NCBI GenBank assembly: GCA_049293015.1
Contig: JBATSB010000053.1
Location: 1 to 40,955 of the forward strand
DNA: 40,955 bases
Reading direction: 5' to 3'
Origin: UBA2330 sp049293015
Lineage (GTDB): Bacteria > Bacteroidota > Ignavibacteria > Tepidaquicellales > Tepidaquicellaceae
The notes below the pieces were generated by a model. It was given only the letters and a program-made list of their open reading frames with translations. It was not told the DNA's origin and ran no database searches. A program made the position numbers and the translations under genes. This document shows positions 25,210 through 33,431 of this stretch, one piece after another; position 1 is the first letter of the stretch; every line of letters begins with the position of its first letter.

Positions 25210-26025
25210 ATGTATAAAGCGAAGTTCATTATAATATATATTTTTCTTTTTACAATTATATCTTTAACAATTATAAATTGTTCTGATGACCCTGTCTCTG
25301 TAGTTGACACTTCTGATTTCAGATATCCGTTTACTGATGGCAGTTACTGGAATTATAAAAGAACAATAACCATATCTGATATCAGACCGGATTCCATTTT
25401 ACATTATTTTCTTAATAACCCTACCGTTATTACAGGTACAGTCACAATACTATATGATACAGTTATCAATTCCGTTGTCACAAAATGTTTTCTGGATGAA
25501 TTTACAAGTGAAGGAATGACAAGATCAAACAGATATTATTATCTCAATAATGATACAGCATTAATTTTATATTCATCTAGAACTCAGCCTGCAAATGGTT
25601 TATTCCCTCTCAGTATTATCAGAAAATCAAACATTATTTCTTCTGACTTCATCGGTAATTTTAATTTGAATTCAGTTGAAATAGTAAATTCAGGTGAGTC
25701 ACTATCAAGCACTTTAAAGTATCCAATAGTAACAGGTACAGAATGGACATCCACTAATGGCGGTGCAGAAATTACCAGAAATTATCTTGGGTTCGAAAAT
25801 GTAACAACCCCTTCTGTTACAACCAGTTGTATGAAAGAAAAAACGACTTACAATTTTTTCCCAAATGATCCCGTTTACAATTATTATTCAAAATTCGGTT
25901 TAATGAAAAGAACACAATTCGTAAATGATATCGAGTTTTCTACAATTACATATCCAACCGGTATAGGAATTATTGACATTAATGATGAATCTGAAATCCT
26001 CTCTTACAGAATTGCATCAAATTAA
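25210..26025 (+). CDS. Lipoprotein of unknown function
   Basis: A 271-residue protein with a hydrophobic leader and a lipobox at TIINC (Cys24), followed by SDDPVS. The mature part is beta-rich, beginning FRYPFTDGSYWNYKRTI, a layout often seen in small secreted Bacteroidota proteins that start with a GxxWxY motif. It is not homologous to its two neighbours upstream beyond being a lipoprotein. The last ten codons lie inside a direct repeat (25995-26128) whose second copy at 26341 is not part of a gene, so the repeat may have supplied or captured the C-terminus. Confidence 0.85.
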   Translation: MYKAKFIIIYIFLFTIISLTIINCSDDPVSVVDTSDFRYPFTDGSYWNYKRTITISDIRPDSILHYFLNNPTVITGTVTILYDTVINSVVTKCFLDEFTSEGMTRSNRYYYLNNDTALILYSSRTQPANGLFPLSIIRKSNIISSDFIGNFNLNSVEIVNSGESLSSTLKYPIVTGTEWTSTNGGAEITRNYLGFENVTTPSVTTSCMKEKTTYNFFPNDPVYNYYSKFGLMKRTQFVNDIEFSTITYPTGIGIIDINDESEILSYRIASN

Positions 26026-26128
26026 TTTTGATATAAGAAATTTTGAGATGGGAATGATGTTTGCAAGCTATCAATATATTTTGTATCCGCAGAGTCACGT
26101 GCTCTTCGGACTCTGCGGTAACTGAATT
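25995..26128 (+). repeat. 134-bp direct repeat, copy 1
   Basis: This pairs with 26341-26474 at a constant offset of 346 bases with no gaps. The 81 bases from 26041 to 26121 are identical in the two copies; the first 46 bases carry 6 differences. It starts inside the end of the lipoprotein gene and contains the CCGCAGAGTC hairpin. Confidence 0.9.
26087..26118. repeat. Hairpin CCGCAGAGTC/GACTCTGCGG, copy 1
   Basis: A perfect 10-bp stem with a 12-base loop containing CGTGCTCTTCG. Identical to 26433-26464 and nearly identical to 40623-40654 (one loop base differs). It stands about 60 bases after the lipoprotein stop and may act as a bidirectional terminator-like structure. Confidence 0.85.
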
Positions 26129-26134
26129 CGTACC

Positions 26135-26218
26135 GTTGTTGGAGTTCCAAAAAAGTTTGAAAATTTAATGTTTAGATTAAATTTTAAAACAAATCAAACT
26201 TTTTTGGTCTCCAACAAC
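26135..26218. repeat. Large palindromic element, copy B (best preserved)
   Basis: The left arm GTTGTTGGAGTTCC plus AAAAAAGTTTGA (26135-26160) pairs with the right arm TCAAACTTTTTTGG plus TCTCCAACAAC (26194-26218), 25-26 bases with one small interruption. Inside the loop AAATTTAAT and ATTAAATTT extend the fold. Related copies are at 22217-22301 (whole) and at 40329 and 40707 (left half only). Confidence 0.85.
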
Positions 26219-26251
26219 AAAGCAACTTGTCGGTCGTGCTATTGATTTCAG

Positions 26252-26334
26252 CTTGTTGGTGACCTGAAAGTTTGCATTCAATAATTGAGAAATCTATACA
26301 TAGGATTCTGCAAACTTACAGGAACACCAACAAG
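26252..26334. repeat. Second inverted repeat of the modular repeat family
   Basis: CTTGTTGGTGACCTG plus AAAGTTTGCA (26252-26276) pairs with TGCAAACTTACAGG plus AACACCAACAAG (26309-26334), 25 bases with about two differences, around a 32-base loop. Left-arm-like copies (GCTTGTTGGTGGCTTGAAAG) recur at about 40581 and at the window end. Confidence 0.75.
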
Positions 26335-26340
26335 GGCACT

Positions 26341-26474
26341 AATCCTCACTTTCAGTATTGCTTCTAATTAATTTTGATATAAGAAGTTTTGAGATGGGAA
26401 TGATGTTTGCAAGCTATCAATATATTTTGTATCCGCAGAGTCACGTGCTCTTCGGACTCTGCGGTAAACGAATT
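26341..26474 (+). repeat. 134-bp direct repeat, copy 2
   Basis: The second copy of 25995-26128. It includes an identical hairpin at 26433-26464 and ends about 12 bases before the stop codon of the D15-like gene on the other strand. Confidence 0.9.
26433..26464. repeat. Hairpin CCGCAGAGTC/GACTCTGCGG, copy 2
   Basis: Identical in stem and loop to 26087-26118. It lies 22 bases past the stop of the minus-strand D15-like gene, a plausible terminator position, though no T-tract follows. Confidence 0.8.
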
Positions 26475-26486
26475 AAATTTTTCGAT

Positions 26487-27728
26487 TTAAAAAAACTCTC
26501 CAAGATTAAACCATATCCCGCTCGAACCGTCAACTCCGCGAGCATAGTCTATACAAATATTAGTACGTGAATATTTATCATACAAAAATCTCAGACCAAT
26601 TCCTGCAGCAGGTTTTATATAATCAAAAAGTTTTACTCCTCCGTCAAAGTTGCTCATCGTTTCAGCATTTGCGAAAACAGCAATTCCAAAGAATCTGTTT
26701 TTCGTAATTGTGATTCGGTTTTCAATTTCTAAATACAAAAAATCTTTTCCCCTGAATCTTCCCTGCACATAACCCCGCCCGGTCGTATTATATTTATCCC
26801 AGCCAATTGCATTCAATACCATGTATGGCACACGACCATTCAATAATGTCGATGCCAGAAAACGTGAGGCTAATATATAAGTGTCTTTTTTATTAAACGA
26901 ATGATAATTTTGTGCCTGAAAATTTAAGGTCTGATAATTGCTTGAGCTGCCAAATATTTCATTATAATTACGATACTGAATTGTAAAAACATATCCCTTA
27001 AATGGATTGATCGTGTTATCTCTTGAATCATAAGTAGCAGTTGCCATTAAACCTGATGCCAGATAAGATGCAGAATCAAATCCCTGCTGCCGGCTGTAAA
27101 CACTATTAAAACTTGGGTAAATAATACTATCATTTTCGTTGCTTAATGTAGATATATCTGTATAATATTCAAGATCATATCCTAAACCTACATAAGCATA
27201 TTTCCCGACTCTCCTAAGTACATTCTGATTTAGTCTTATAAAATCAAAATCCATATTCTGACCAACGGATTGTGCAGTGTTAGTTCCTAATCCATATGTA
27301 TCCTGAACATATTTCCAGTAACGCCAGTCACCTCCGATAAGCCATTCATTTTTACTTGTATAAATATTTGACTGAAAAGATAATTTCAACTGGTTTTTTG
27401 TAGTATAAGAAGCTCCAGTATTTATAGAAGAATTATTTGTATTCGAAGGATCACCATAATACCATGAAGCATTTGCCGAGACTCCTATTACAATGTCAGT
27501 CGCAGGATTGTAAGCAGCTCCGGGCAGAATAGTAATGCGCAATTCCTTTTTGGGATTTAAAGCACTTGAATCGATTGTCTTTTTCTTTTTAGTGAAAATG
27601 TCTTTCAGCATATCTTTCAGATCAAACTGCTCGAGATAAGGTACCGGTGGTTTTTCATTAAAACTCTGAGCTAATGATAAATTACAGGAGATGAAAAATA
27701 TTGAAAAAGTGATTAGAAATATTTTCAT
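26487..27728 (-). CDS. Outer-membrane barrel protein, D15/Omp85 surface-antigen-like
   Basis: The frame is open from 27833, but the likely start is the ATG at 27728, giving 413 residues with a proper signal peptide (MKIFLITFSIFFISCNLSLA); the 35 residues before it look like leader sequence. After a short charged segment (DMLKDIFTKKKKT) the rest is a run of amphipathic strands, with ATYDSRDNTINPFKGYVFTI and GRGYVQGRFRGKDFLYLEIE, both typical of the bacterial surface antigen (D15) barrel, and a C-terminal Phe (FNLGEFF). No POTRA domains are visible, so it is a barrel-only relative, not BamA itself. Role unknown. Confidence 0.85.
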   Translation of the reverse strand: MKIFLITFSIFFISCNLSLAQSFNEKPPVPYLEQFDLKDMLKDIFTKKKKTIDSSALNPKKELRITILPGAAYNPATDIVIGVSANASWYYGDPSNTNNSSINTGASYTTKNQLKLSFQSNIYTSKNEWLIGGDWRYWKYVQDTYGLGTNTAQSVGQNMDFDFIRLNQNVLRRVGKYAYVGLGYDLEYYTDISTLSNENDSIIYPSFNSVYSRQQGFDSASYLASGLMATATYDSRDNTINPFKGYVFTIQYRNYNEIFGSSSNYQTLNFQAQNYHSFNKKDTYILASRFLASTLLNGRVPYMVLNAIGWDKYNTTGRGYVQGRFRGKDFLYLEIENRITITKNRFFGIAVFANAETMSNFDGGVKLFDYIKPAAGIGLRFLYDKYSRTNICIDYARGVDGSSGIWFNLGEFF

Positions 27729-27912
27729 AGAAAAAAATAAATTTAATAAGTGATCGTTTCTTATGATCTGAATTTTAGTCAAAGTTTCTTTATTCTGACC
27801 GGAGTATGTCATTTCAAAATTGTTTGAAATCAAAATATTTATAAAATTGAACTATATCAATGTTATTACTTCTTTGCCTGTATCTGCGATGCGCTGGCAT
27901 GGATTTAAATAG

Positions 27913-29010
27913 CTATTTAATTTCTTCCCACCAACTGGAAAATTTCTGATCGATATCTTTTAAGTTTACCTTTTCTCCTATCTTTGGTGTTATAATTTTA
28001 AAATTATTTTCAAAATTATATTCTGAAATTAATTTTAAAGGTTCGTCCCATTGATGATTTGCCAGTTTGAATTTTGAAGAATGTACAGGCATTATCCGCT
28101 TTGCCTTCAGCTCTGAAGCAGCAGTCAGAAATTCTTCAGGAAGTAAGTGAATGTGTCTCCATTTTTTATCATACTGACCGAGCTCAAGTATTGCCAGATC
28201 GAATTCTCCAAACACATTTCCAATATCTCTAAAGTGTGTATCATAACCGCTGTCCCCGCCAATGAAAATTTTCATTGAAGGAGTCTGAAGTACAAATGAA
28301 AGCCATAGAACTTTATTTCTTTTAAAACCTCTTCCTGAAAAATGTCTTGCAGGAGTTGTATGTACAATAAATTCATCTCCTAAAATAATTTCCTCATCCC
28401 AGTCTTTTTCAATAATAATATTTTTATCATAACCCCAGTACTCTAAATGTTCACCAGTCCCGAGCCCGCAGATAACTTTTTTGATCTTAGGCTTTAGAAT
28501 CGTCACAGTTTCATAGTCAAGGTGATCCCAGTGGTCATGAGTAATAAACAGATAATCAATTACAGGAATATTGTCCGTTGTATATCTGTCAGTTCCCTTA
28601 AATGCTTTGACTAAAAAAGATAAAGGTGATGCTGATCCGCTAAATACAGGATCGACTAAAATTCGTTTTTTGTCAACTTGCATGTAGTATGAAGAATGTC
28701 CAAACCAGATTAAAGCATCTTCATTTATATCAAGATCCATTAGGTTTGTCTTCATCGATGGGATTGGATCTTTAGGAGATACCCTTTCCTTTTTATCTAA
28801 AAAAAATTCTTTGAATACTTTATAATAGCTTGTACCTTCTGAAAGAGCCGGTGTATGACTTTTGTTGTGGAATGTACCTGACCTGTAATTTGGTGAACTT
28901 TGAATCCTCTTCAGTCTTTCTTTGGATGGGTGCTTTCCGAACTTTGGAGTATTTAAAAAAGCAATTACAGATATTATAATGACAGATATAACAATCAGGA
29001 ATAAAATCAT
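27913..29010 (-). CDS. MBL-fold metal-dependent hydrolase, NAPE-PLD/UlaG-like
   Basis: A 365-residue protein with an N-terminal hydrophobic segment (about 2-19) that probably anchors it in the inner membrane. The metallo-beta-lactamase motif is complete: H158-D159-H160-W-D162-H163, His223, Asp253 and His310. Flanking sequence (IWFGHSSYYMQVDKKRILVD, GGDSGY) places it near N-acyl-phosphatidylethanolamine phospholipase D-like and UlaG-like hydrolases. The substrate, perhaps a phospholipid-type phosphodiester, is inference. Its ATG follows the stop of the upstream helical-protein gene with one base between, indicating coupled translation. Confidence 0.9.
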   Translation of the reverse strand: MILFLIVISVIIISVIAFLNTPKFGKHPSKERLKRIQSSPNYRSGTFHNKSHTPALSEGTSYYKVFKEFFLDKKERVSPKDPIPSMKTNLMDLDINEDALIWFGHSSYYMQVDKKRILVDPVFSGSASPLSFLVKAFKGTDRYTTDNIPVIDYLFITHDHWDHLDYETVTILKPKIKKVICGLGTGEHLEYWGYDKNIIIEKDWDEEIILGDEFIVHTTPARHFSGRGFKRNKVLWLSFVLQTPSMKIFIGGDSGYDTHFRDIGNVFGEFDLAILELGQYDKKWRHIHLLPEEFLTAASELKAKRIMPVHSSKFKLANHQWDEPLKLISEYNFENNFKIITPKIGEKVNLKDIDQKFSSWWEEIK

Positions 29011-29011
29011 T

Positions 29012-30490
29012 CTATGCTCTTCTCAATTTTTTTTGATCAAGATTTTCTGACAGAACTTCGTCGACCTTTTTTAAAAGCCAGTCTTTATTATTTACAATTG
29101 CTTCTGACTCTAATTTTTTTCTAATCTCACTTAATTCCGATCTGTCCTTTTTCTTTTTTACATTTACAAGCTTATTCAGATATTTGTGAAAATTCAGATA
29201 TAAATTTTTCTTATTACCCGGAAGCATTTCATTGTTTTTTAAAAAATGACGGTAGGTCTCAAGTAAGGAAAGTAGATTTTCTCCTGAGTCAGTTTCATAA
29301 TAGATCATCATCTGCAATATCTTTACTTCATATTTCAAATATACTTCGTCAAGTTTTAATTTCGAAAGCATCTCCAAAGAAGTGTCATAATTTTTTATAT
29401 AAAATTCAAACTGAGCCGAGCAATACAAAAAAGTGCTTTCTCTGTATTCATCCTGAAGATCTTCTTTGAAAACACTTATGAAATTTTTAACCCATTCATG
29501 CTCATTCAGCTTCAATGCAATATTAACAGCATTTCTGTAAAATATGGAATGCATATTGTCGTTTACTAAATATGTCTTTGATTCGAGCTGCCTTGATAAA
29601 ATGTCAAACTCCTCTCTAAGAAAAATCTGATTACCTTCAGATAGTTTTCTTTTACAAAAGTTTTGCATGTTAATGAGAATTTCACTCAGGTCATCAATAT
29701 TTATATTATCCGAAATACTGTTTAAGATCTCTTTCACTTTAAAATAAAACTCATCACTACTTTCATTTATCTGCATCATGATCAGGAAATAATATACTTT
29801 CACAATTGGGGCATCATCAAAATTTTCTATTTCAGATTCAATGTTTTTCACCATTTTCTCAAACCGATCTTTGTCATAATTTCTTTTATAAATTTTTTCT
29901 GTATTGAGTAAATTCAGATACATCCGCATTGACTTTATGAGATAATGATAATGAAAATCTTTATACATTCCCTGAAAATCTATCTTGTCTAAAAATTTCT
30001 CATATACTCCATAGTTCGATTCGTAAAGATAAAACATTGTTTCAAATTTTAATCTGAATTTAAGATTGTAATAATCATCCGAAAGATATTTCGAAGGGTC
30101 GAGTTCCTTCAGAGATTTTTCCAGACTTCTTACCGGATTGCCTGACTGCTTTCTTTGAAATAATTCAGATTCAAGATTTTGATTATATTCAAATTTGTTT
30201 TCTTCAAATCTTTTTAAGGTAATGAACCTCTTTGCAAGTTCATGAAGATAATGTATGATCACAGAAAATGAACTTTCACTGTATTCCTTATCAGGAAAAA
30301 TCAAATGATAAATCTTTTTTTTATCAATCTTCTTTTCATTGAACTCAGGATATTGCTTCCTTATTATCTCATATAATTTTTTGACTGCATTCCTTTTATT
30401 GTAATATGAATTTGAAATAAATTCCCCGAACTCCTTTATCTCCGCACCAGAAAAAGATCTTAATAATTTTATTAAAGAGTGATCGTTCAT
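29012..30490 (-). CDS. Helical-repeat protein of unknown function
   Basis: A 492-residue, cytosol-type protein with no signal peptide, rich in Lys, Glu, Leu, Phe and Tyr and apparently all-helical, with repeated helix pairs suggestive of a TPR-like solenoid. The N-terminal part (LLRSFSGAEIKEFGEFISNS, YYNKRNAVKKLYEII) resembles a family of uncharacterised Bacteroidota proteins I have seen with a similar opening. It heads a two-gene unit with the MBL-fold hydrolase (one-base gap), so a scaffold or regulator role for that enzyme is possible but only inferred. Confidence 0.85.
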   Translation of the reverse strand: MNDHSLIKLLRSFSGAEIKEFGEFISNSYYNKRNAVKKLYEIIRKQYPEFNEKKIDKKKIYHLIFPDKEYSESSFSVIIHYLHELAKRFITLKRFEENKFEYNQNLESELFQRKQSGNPVRSLEKSLKELDPSKYLSDDYYNLKFRLKFETMFYLYESNYGVYEKFLDKIDFQGMYKDFHYHYLIKSMRMYLNLLNTEKIYKRNYDKDRFEKMVKNIESEIENFDDAPIVKVYYFLIMMQINESSDEFYFKVKEILNSISDNINIDDLSEILINMQNFCKRKLSEGNQIFLREEFDILSRQLESKTYLVNDNMHSIFYRNAVNIALKLNEHEWVKNFISVFKEDLQDEYRESTFLYCSAQFEFYIKNYDTSLEMLSKLKLDEVYLKYEVKILQMMIYYETDSGENLLSLLETYRHFLKNNEMLPGNKKNLYLNFHKYLNKLVNVKKKKDRSELSEIRKKLESEAIVNNKDWLLKKVDEVLSENLDQKKLRRA

Positions 30491-30796
30491 TGAATAATAA
30501 ATAACAAATTTTAAAATTTAAATTTTAAATATTTACAAAATTAGAATTTACTGTATAAAAAGAAATTGAAATTTATTTGTTTCTGTAAATATCTAACTAT
30601 TTAACGGTAATATTTGCATGTAAAATTTGTAAAATAAATACATTATAAAACTCTAATTCTATTATAAAAACAGTCAATTCAAGCTGTAACCATTACTAAT
30701 TTCTGTAAGAATCCGAATAATCTTTACTTGTATTTCCTTTTCTGTTTTTAATAATTTTGTAAAGTATTTAAATTTAAAGAATTAATTAAACATAGC
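30491..30796. other. Divergent intergenic region
   Basis: About 306 bases, A/T-rich, between the divergent helical-protein and SBBP genes. It must hold both promoters. I see no repeat, hairpin or RNA gene here, and no promoter element clear enough to name. Confidence 0.7.
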
Positions 30797-32449
30797 ATGA
30801 AATTTTTAAAAACTTTTTTGATCATAATAAGCATCACCGGGTTTCATTTAAAATCCCATGCGCAGGTGAGTATGCAATGGAGCAGCTTTTACAATGGATC
30901 TTCAAACAATGACGATGTTCCTGTGGCAATGGTAATTGATAATGCAGGCAATACTTATGTAACAGGATTAAGCCGTGCTGTAAATATGGGTGACGATTAT
31001 CTGACAGTGAAATATAATTCTGCCGGTGTTGAACAGTGGACTGCAAGATATCATAATCCCTCAGGAAATGACGACCGTGTAAGAGCAATCACAGTTGATA
31101 ATTCGGGAAATGTTTATGTTACCGGTGCAATAGGTTTCGGCGGTGCGAACGGAATTCAGGTTACGATAAAATATAATTCTGCCGGCATTGAACAATGGAT
31201 AAGAGTATTTGGAGAACCTGTTGCGAGTCCTGCAGCTCCGGGAATTTATAAAAGCTCAATCGGTACAGATGCTTCCGGAAATATTTATATCGGCGGTTAC
31301 AGAAGATTCGGAAGTACTGATAATGGTGGTATGCTTCTGATAAAATATAATTCTAGCGGAGATTCTCTATGGACAAGAAGGTATAAGGGAACGCAGTTTT
31401 TACAGGGTCTGGGAAGCTCTATCACATGCATTAAAGTTGTAGGAAATTATATTTATGTAACTGGAAAAACATTTGACATGAATCCGAACAGAATTTTTGC
31501 AACAACTATAAAATATGATTCCGACGGGGCAGTGCAATGGCTTAGTCAAGATACAATGATATACGGCAGTGATGATGTAATTGCAATGGAAACTGATGCT
31601 TCAGGAAATGTGATCGTCGCTTGTAATTATGGATTTGATGTTATGATGCTTAAATATAATTCAAGTGGAAACTTATTATGGAGAAAAAATTACGCAGGTA
31701 TCGGTGGAAATAATTATGACCGAGTGACAGCAATGGCAATTGATGCTTCTTCAAATATTTATCTTACTGGGAACGGTGTCAGAGCAGCCGGTGAAGATGC
31801 TGATTATCTTACTTTGAAATATGATCCGAATGGAAATATGCTTTGGGAAAATTTTTATAACGGCAACAGAAACGTTGATGATTATTCAAAAGGAATTGCA
31901 TTGGATGTCGCAGGAAATGTTTATGTCACCGGTCTGACCTTTGAACTTCCATTCAATGATAATTATATGACAATTAAATACAACACGGCAGGAGTCGAAC
32001 AATGGAGAATAAATTATGATGGTGGATTTAATAATCGTCATGATGAGGCAGTTGCAATTGGTATAGATGTAAACGAAGATGTCATCGTTACAGGTTTTGC
32101 TTACAGACAGAATACACAGGATGATTTCGCAACTTTAAAATATTCACAGACAATTGGCATTACCCAAACTTCGTCAAATGTTCCTGAAGGATATTCACTG
32201 TCCCAAAATTATCCAAATCCGTTTAATCCAGCTACAGTGATTGAATTCAGTATTTCTAATACAGAATTTGTATCTTTGAAAATTTATGACATGCTTGGTA
32301 AAGAAATTGCCGTACCTGTTAATTCAACCTTATCACCTGGCAGTTATAAATATAACTTTGATGCTTCAGCACTTTCAGGAGGAGTTTATTTTTACAAATT
32401 AACTGCGGGAGATTTTTCGGAAGTGAAAAAGATGAGCTATGTAAGGTAA
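30797..32449 (+). CDS. T9SS type A-sorted SBBP beta-propeller protein
   Basis: A 550-residue secreted protein: signal peptide (MKFLKTFLIIISITGFHLKSHA), then about seven SBBP-type repeats of roughly 55 residues, each with a form of DxxGNxYVTG and a WxxxYxG or TIKYNSAGVEQW strand (for example VDNSGNVYVTG, LDVAGNVYVTG, TIKYNTAGVEQW). These are expected to make a beta-propeller. Residues about 465-550 are a Por type A sorting domain (LSQNYPNPFNPAT, LKIYDMLGKEIA, SGGVYFYKL, ending KKMSYVR), so the protein is predicted to leave the cell through T9SS. No enzymatic motif. Faces a convergent gene 97 bases downstream. Confidence 0.93.
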   Translation: MKFLKTFLIIISITGFHLKSHAQVSMQWSSFYNGSSNNDDVPVAMVIDNAGNTYVTGLSRAVNMGDDYLTVKYNSAGVEQWTARYHNPSGNDDRVRAITVDNSGNVYVTGAIGFGGANGIQVTIKYNSAGIEQWIRVFGEPVASPAAPGIYKSSIGTDASGNIYIGGYRRFGSTDNGGMLLIKYNSSGDSLWTRRYKGTQFLQGLGSSITCIKVVGNYIYVTGKTFDMNPNRIFATTIKYDSDGAVQWLSQDTMIYGSDDVIAMETDASGNVIVACNYGFDVMMLKYNSSGNLLWRKNYAGIGGNNYDRVTAMAIDASSNIYLTGNGVRAAGEDADYLTLKYDPNGNMLWENFYNGNRNVDDYSKGIALDVAGNVYVTGLTFELPFNDNYMTIKYNTAGVEQWRINYDGGFNNRHDEAVAIGIDVNEDVIVTGFAYRQNTQDDFATLKYSQTIGITQTSSNVPEGYSLSQNYPNPFNPATVIEFSISNTEFVSLKIYDMLGKEIAVPVNSTLSPGSYKYNFDASALSGGVYFYKLTAGDFSEVKKMSYVR

Positions 32450-32546
32450 TAGTTTTTTATTTAGAATAAACAGAAAAGTGATTTTTAAATTGGTAAATTT
32501 TCTTGAATACCAAATCTACTAAATTTTTCAAAAGAATAAAAAATAA

Positions 32547-33077
32547 CTAAACAGTAACAGTACTTAAATTTGCAACATCAAGATTTCCTTTATAAAGTAT
32601 ATGCGGAATTCTATGAAACAGAAGTACCCGCCCGCCTTCTTCAATTCTTTCTTTGTAAAAATCTTTAGTCGCCTGAGGCATTGTTGAATATTTTGAGACT
32701 TCGTCTGGATTATATGGAATAAAATTCCCGGGATGAAGTTTATCCTTCACATTCTCATGAGCATACAAATATACAATCGTATTTTCAGGTGAAAGTATTT
32801 TTGGATCGACCTGATAGCATGTCAAATTAAAATCCGGATCTCTGCCTGCCTCAATAAGTGCCTGCTTTACTTCTTTTGGATCGACAGCAGAAAATTGAAG
32901 TACGTCATTCCATAAACAATTTAAAGTTGGAATCCAATGCTGCATAATGGATTCACGTCCGGCATAATTTTTCAGCCGCGCTTGAAAAATATCAGGATAA
33001 ATTTCTTTTAATGAATTCAAAGGATAAAGAATATTTCCCTTAAGATTTTTTGGGACGATGTGATAAAGATAAATCAT
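32547..33077 (-). CDS. Hypothetical protein
   Basis: A 176-residue soluble protein beginning MIYLYHIVPKNLKGNILYPL, with a compact mix of helix and strand, and central motifs HWIPTLNCLWNDVLQFSA and YLYAHENVKDKLHPG. No signal peptide or membrane segment. I do not recognise the family with certainty. The YLYHIVPKN opening recalls proteins whose first strand starts YHxT or YHIV in ADP-ribosyltransferase-like folds, but I could not align the remaining motifs, so no function is assigned. It lies next to a toxin-antitoxin pair on the same strand, 87 bases away. Confidence 0.75.
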   Translation of the reverse strand: MIYLYHIVPKNLKGNILYPLNSLKEIYPDIFQARLKNYAGRESIMQHWIPTLNCLWNDVLQFSAVDPKEVKQALIEAGRDPDFNLTCYQVDPKILSPENTIVYLYAHENVKDKLHPGNFIPYNPDEVSKYSTMPQATKDFYKERIEEGGRVLLFHRIPHILYKGNLDVANLSTVTV

Positions 33078-33164
33078 AATAAGAATAAAAAGTTAACTGC
33101 TCATAACTCGCACCGGTAATTTAAAAAAATCCATTCACTCAACAGTTGATAAAATTCAGATATA

Positions 33165-33431
33165 TTATGGAAAATATTTGTAAATATCTTTTCTATGAAG
33201 AAATCTGATTAAACTTATTTCATTACTGATTATTGACATTCCAATTCGAAAATCACCAATTCTAATTCTATAATAATTATTCTTTGCCGATAGTTTTTTA
33301 ATATTGGGAATTTCAGAAATTGATTTTAATTGGTCAAAATTTGAGATTACTTTTTGGAGATTTGAAAGAAGAGTTTTATCTTTTATTTTGTCTAAGTCTT
33401 TAAGAAAAGTTTTTTCAGCACGAATATTCAT
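33165..33431 (-). CDS. RelE/ParE-superfamily toxin
   Basis: An 88-residue small basic protein with the RelE/ParE fold pattern: helical N-terminus (FLKDLDKIKDKTLLSNLQKV), then strands NNYYRIRIGDFRIGMSI and a C-terminal FLHRKDIYKYFP that matches the HRxxIY ending common in RelE-type toxins. Members cut ribosome-bound mRNA or poison gyrase; which applies here is not settled from sequence. Its ATG overlaps the upstream antitoxin stop by one base (TAATG), the usual order antitoxin then toxin. Confidence 0.85.
   Translation of the reverse strand: MNIRAEKTFLKDLDKIKDKTLLSNLQKVISNFDQLKSISEIPNIKKLSAKNNYYRIRIGDFRIGMSIISNEISLIRFLHRKDIYKYFP

Larger units (their letters stand above)
26026..26486. other. 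Repeat island between convergent genes
   Basis: A 461-base gap between the end of the lipoprotein gene (+) and the end of the D15-like gene (-). It is filled by two copies of a direct repeat, two identical GC-rich hairpins, a large palindrome and a further inverted repeat. No gene is supported here. Confidence 0.85.

Noticed and set aside
26358..26570. Plus-strand open frame of 70 codons
   Set aside because: It consists of direct-repeat sequence and the antisense of the D15-like gene end.
27729..27833. N-terminal 35 residues of the D15-like frame
   Set aside because: They precede a perfect signal peptide starting at the Met encoded at 27728; a signal peptide must be at the N-terminus.
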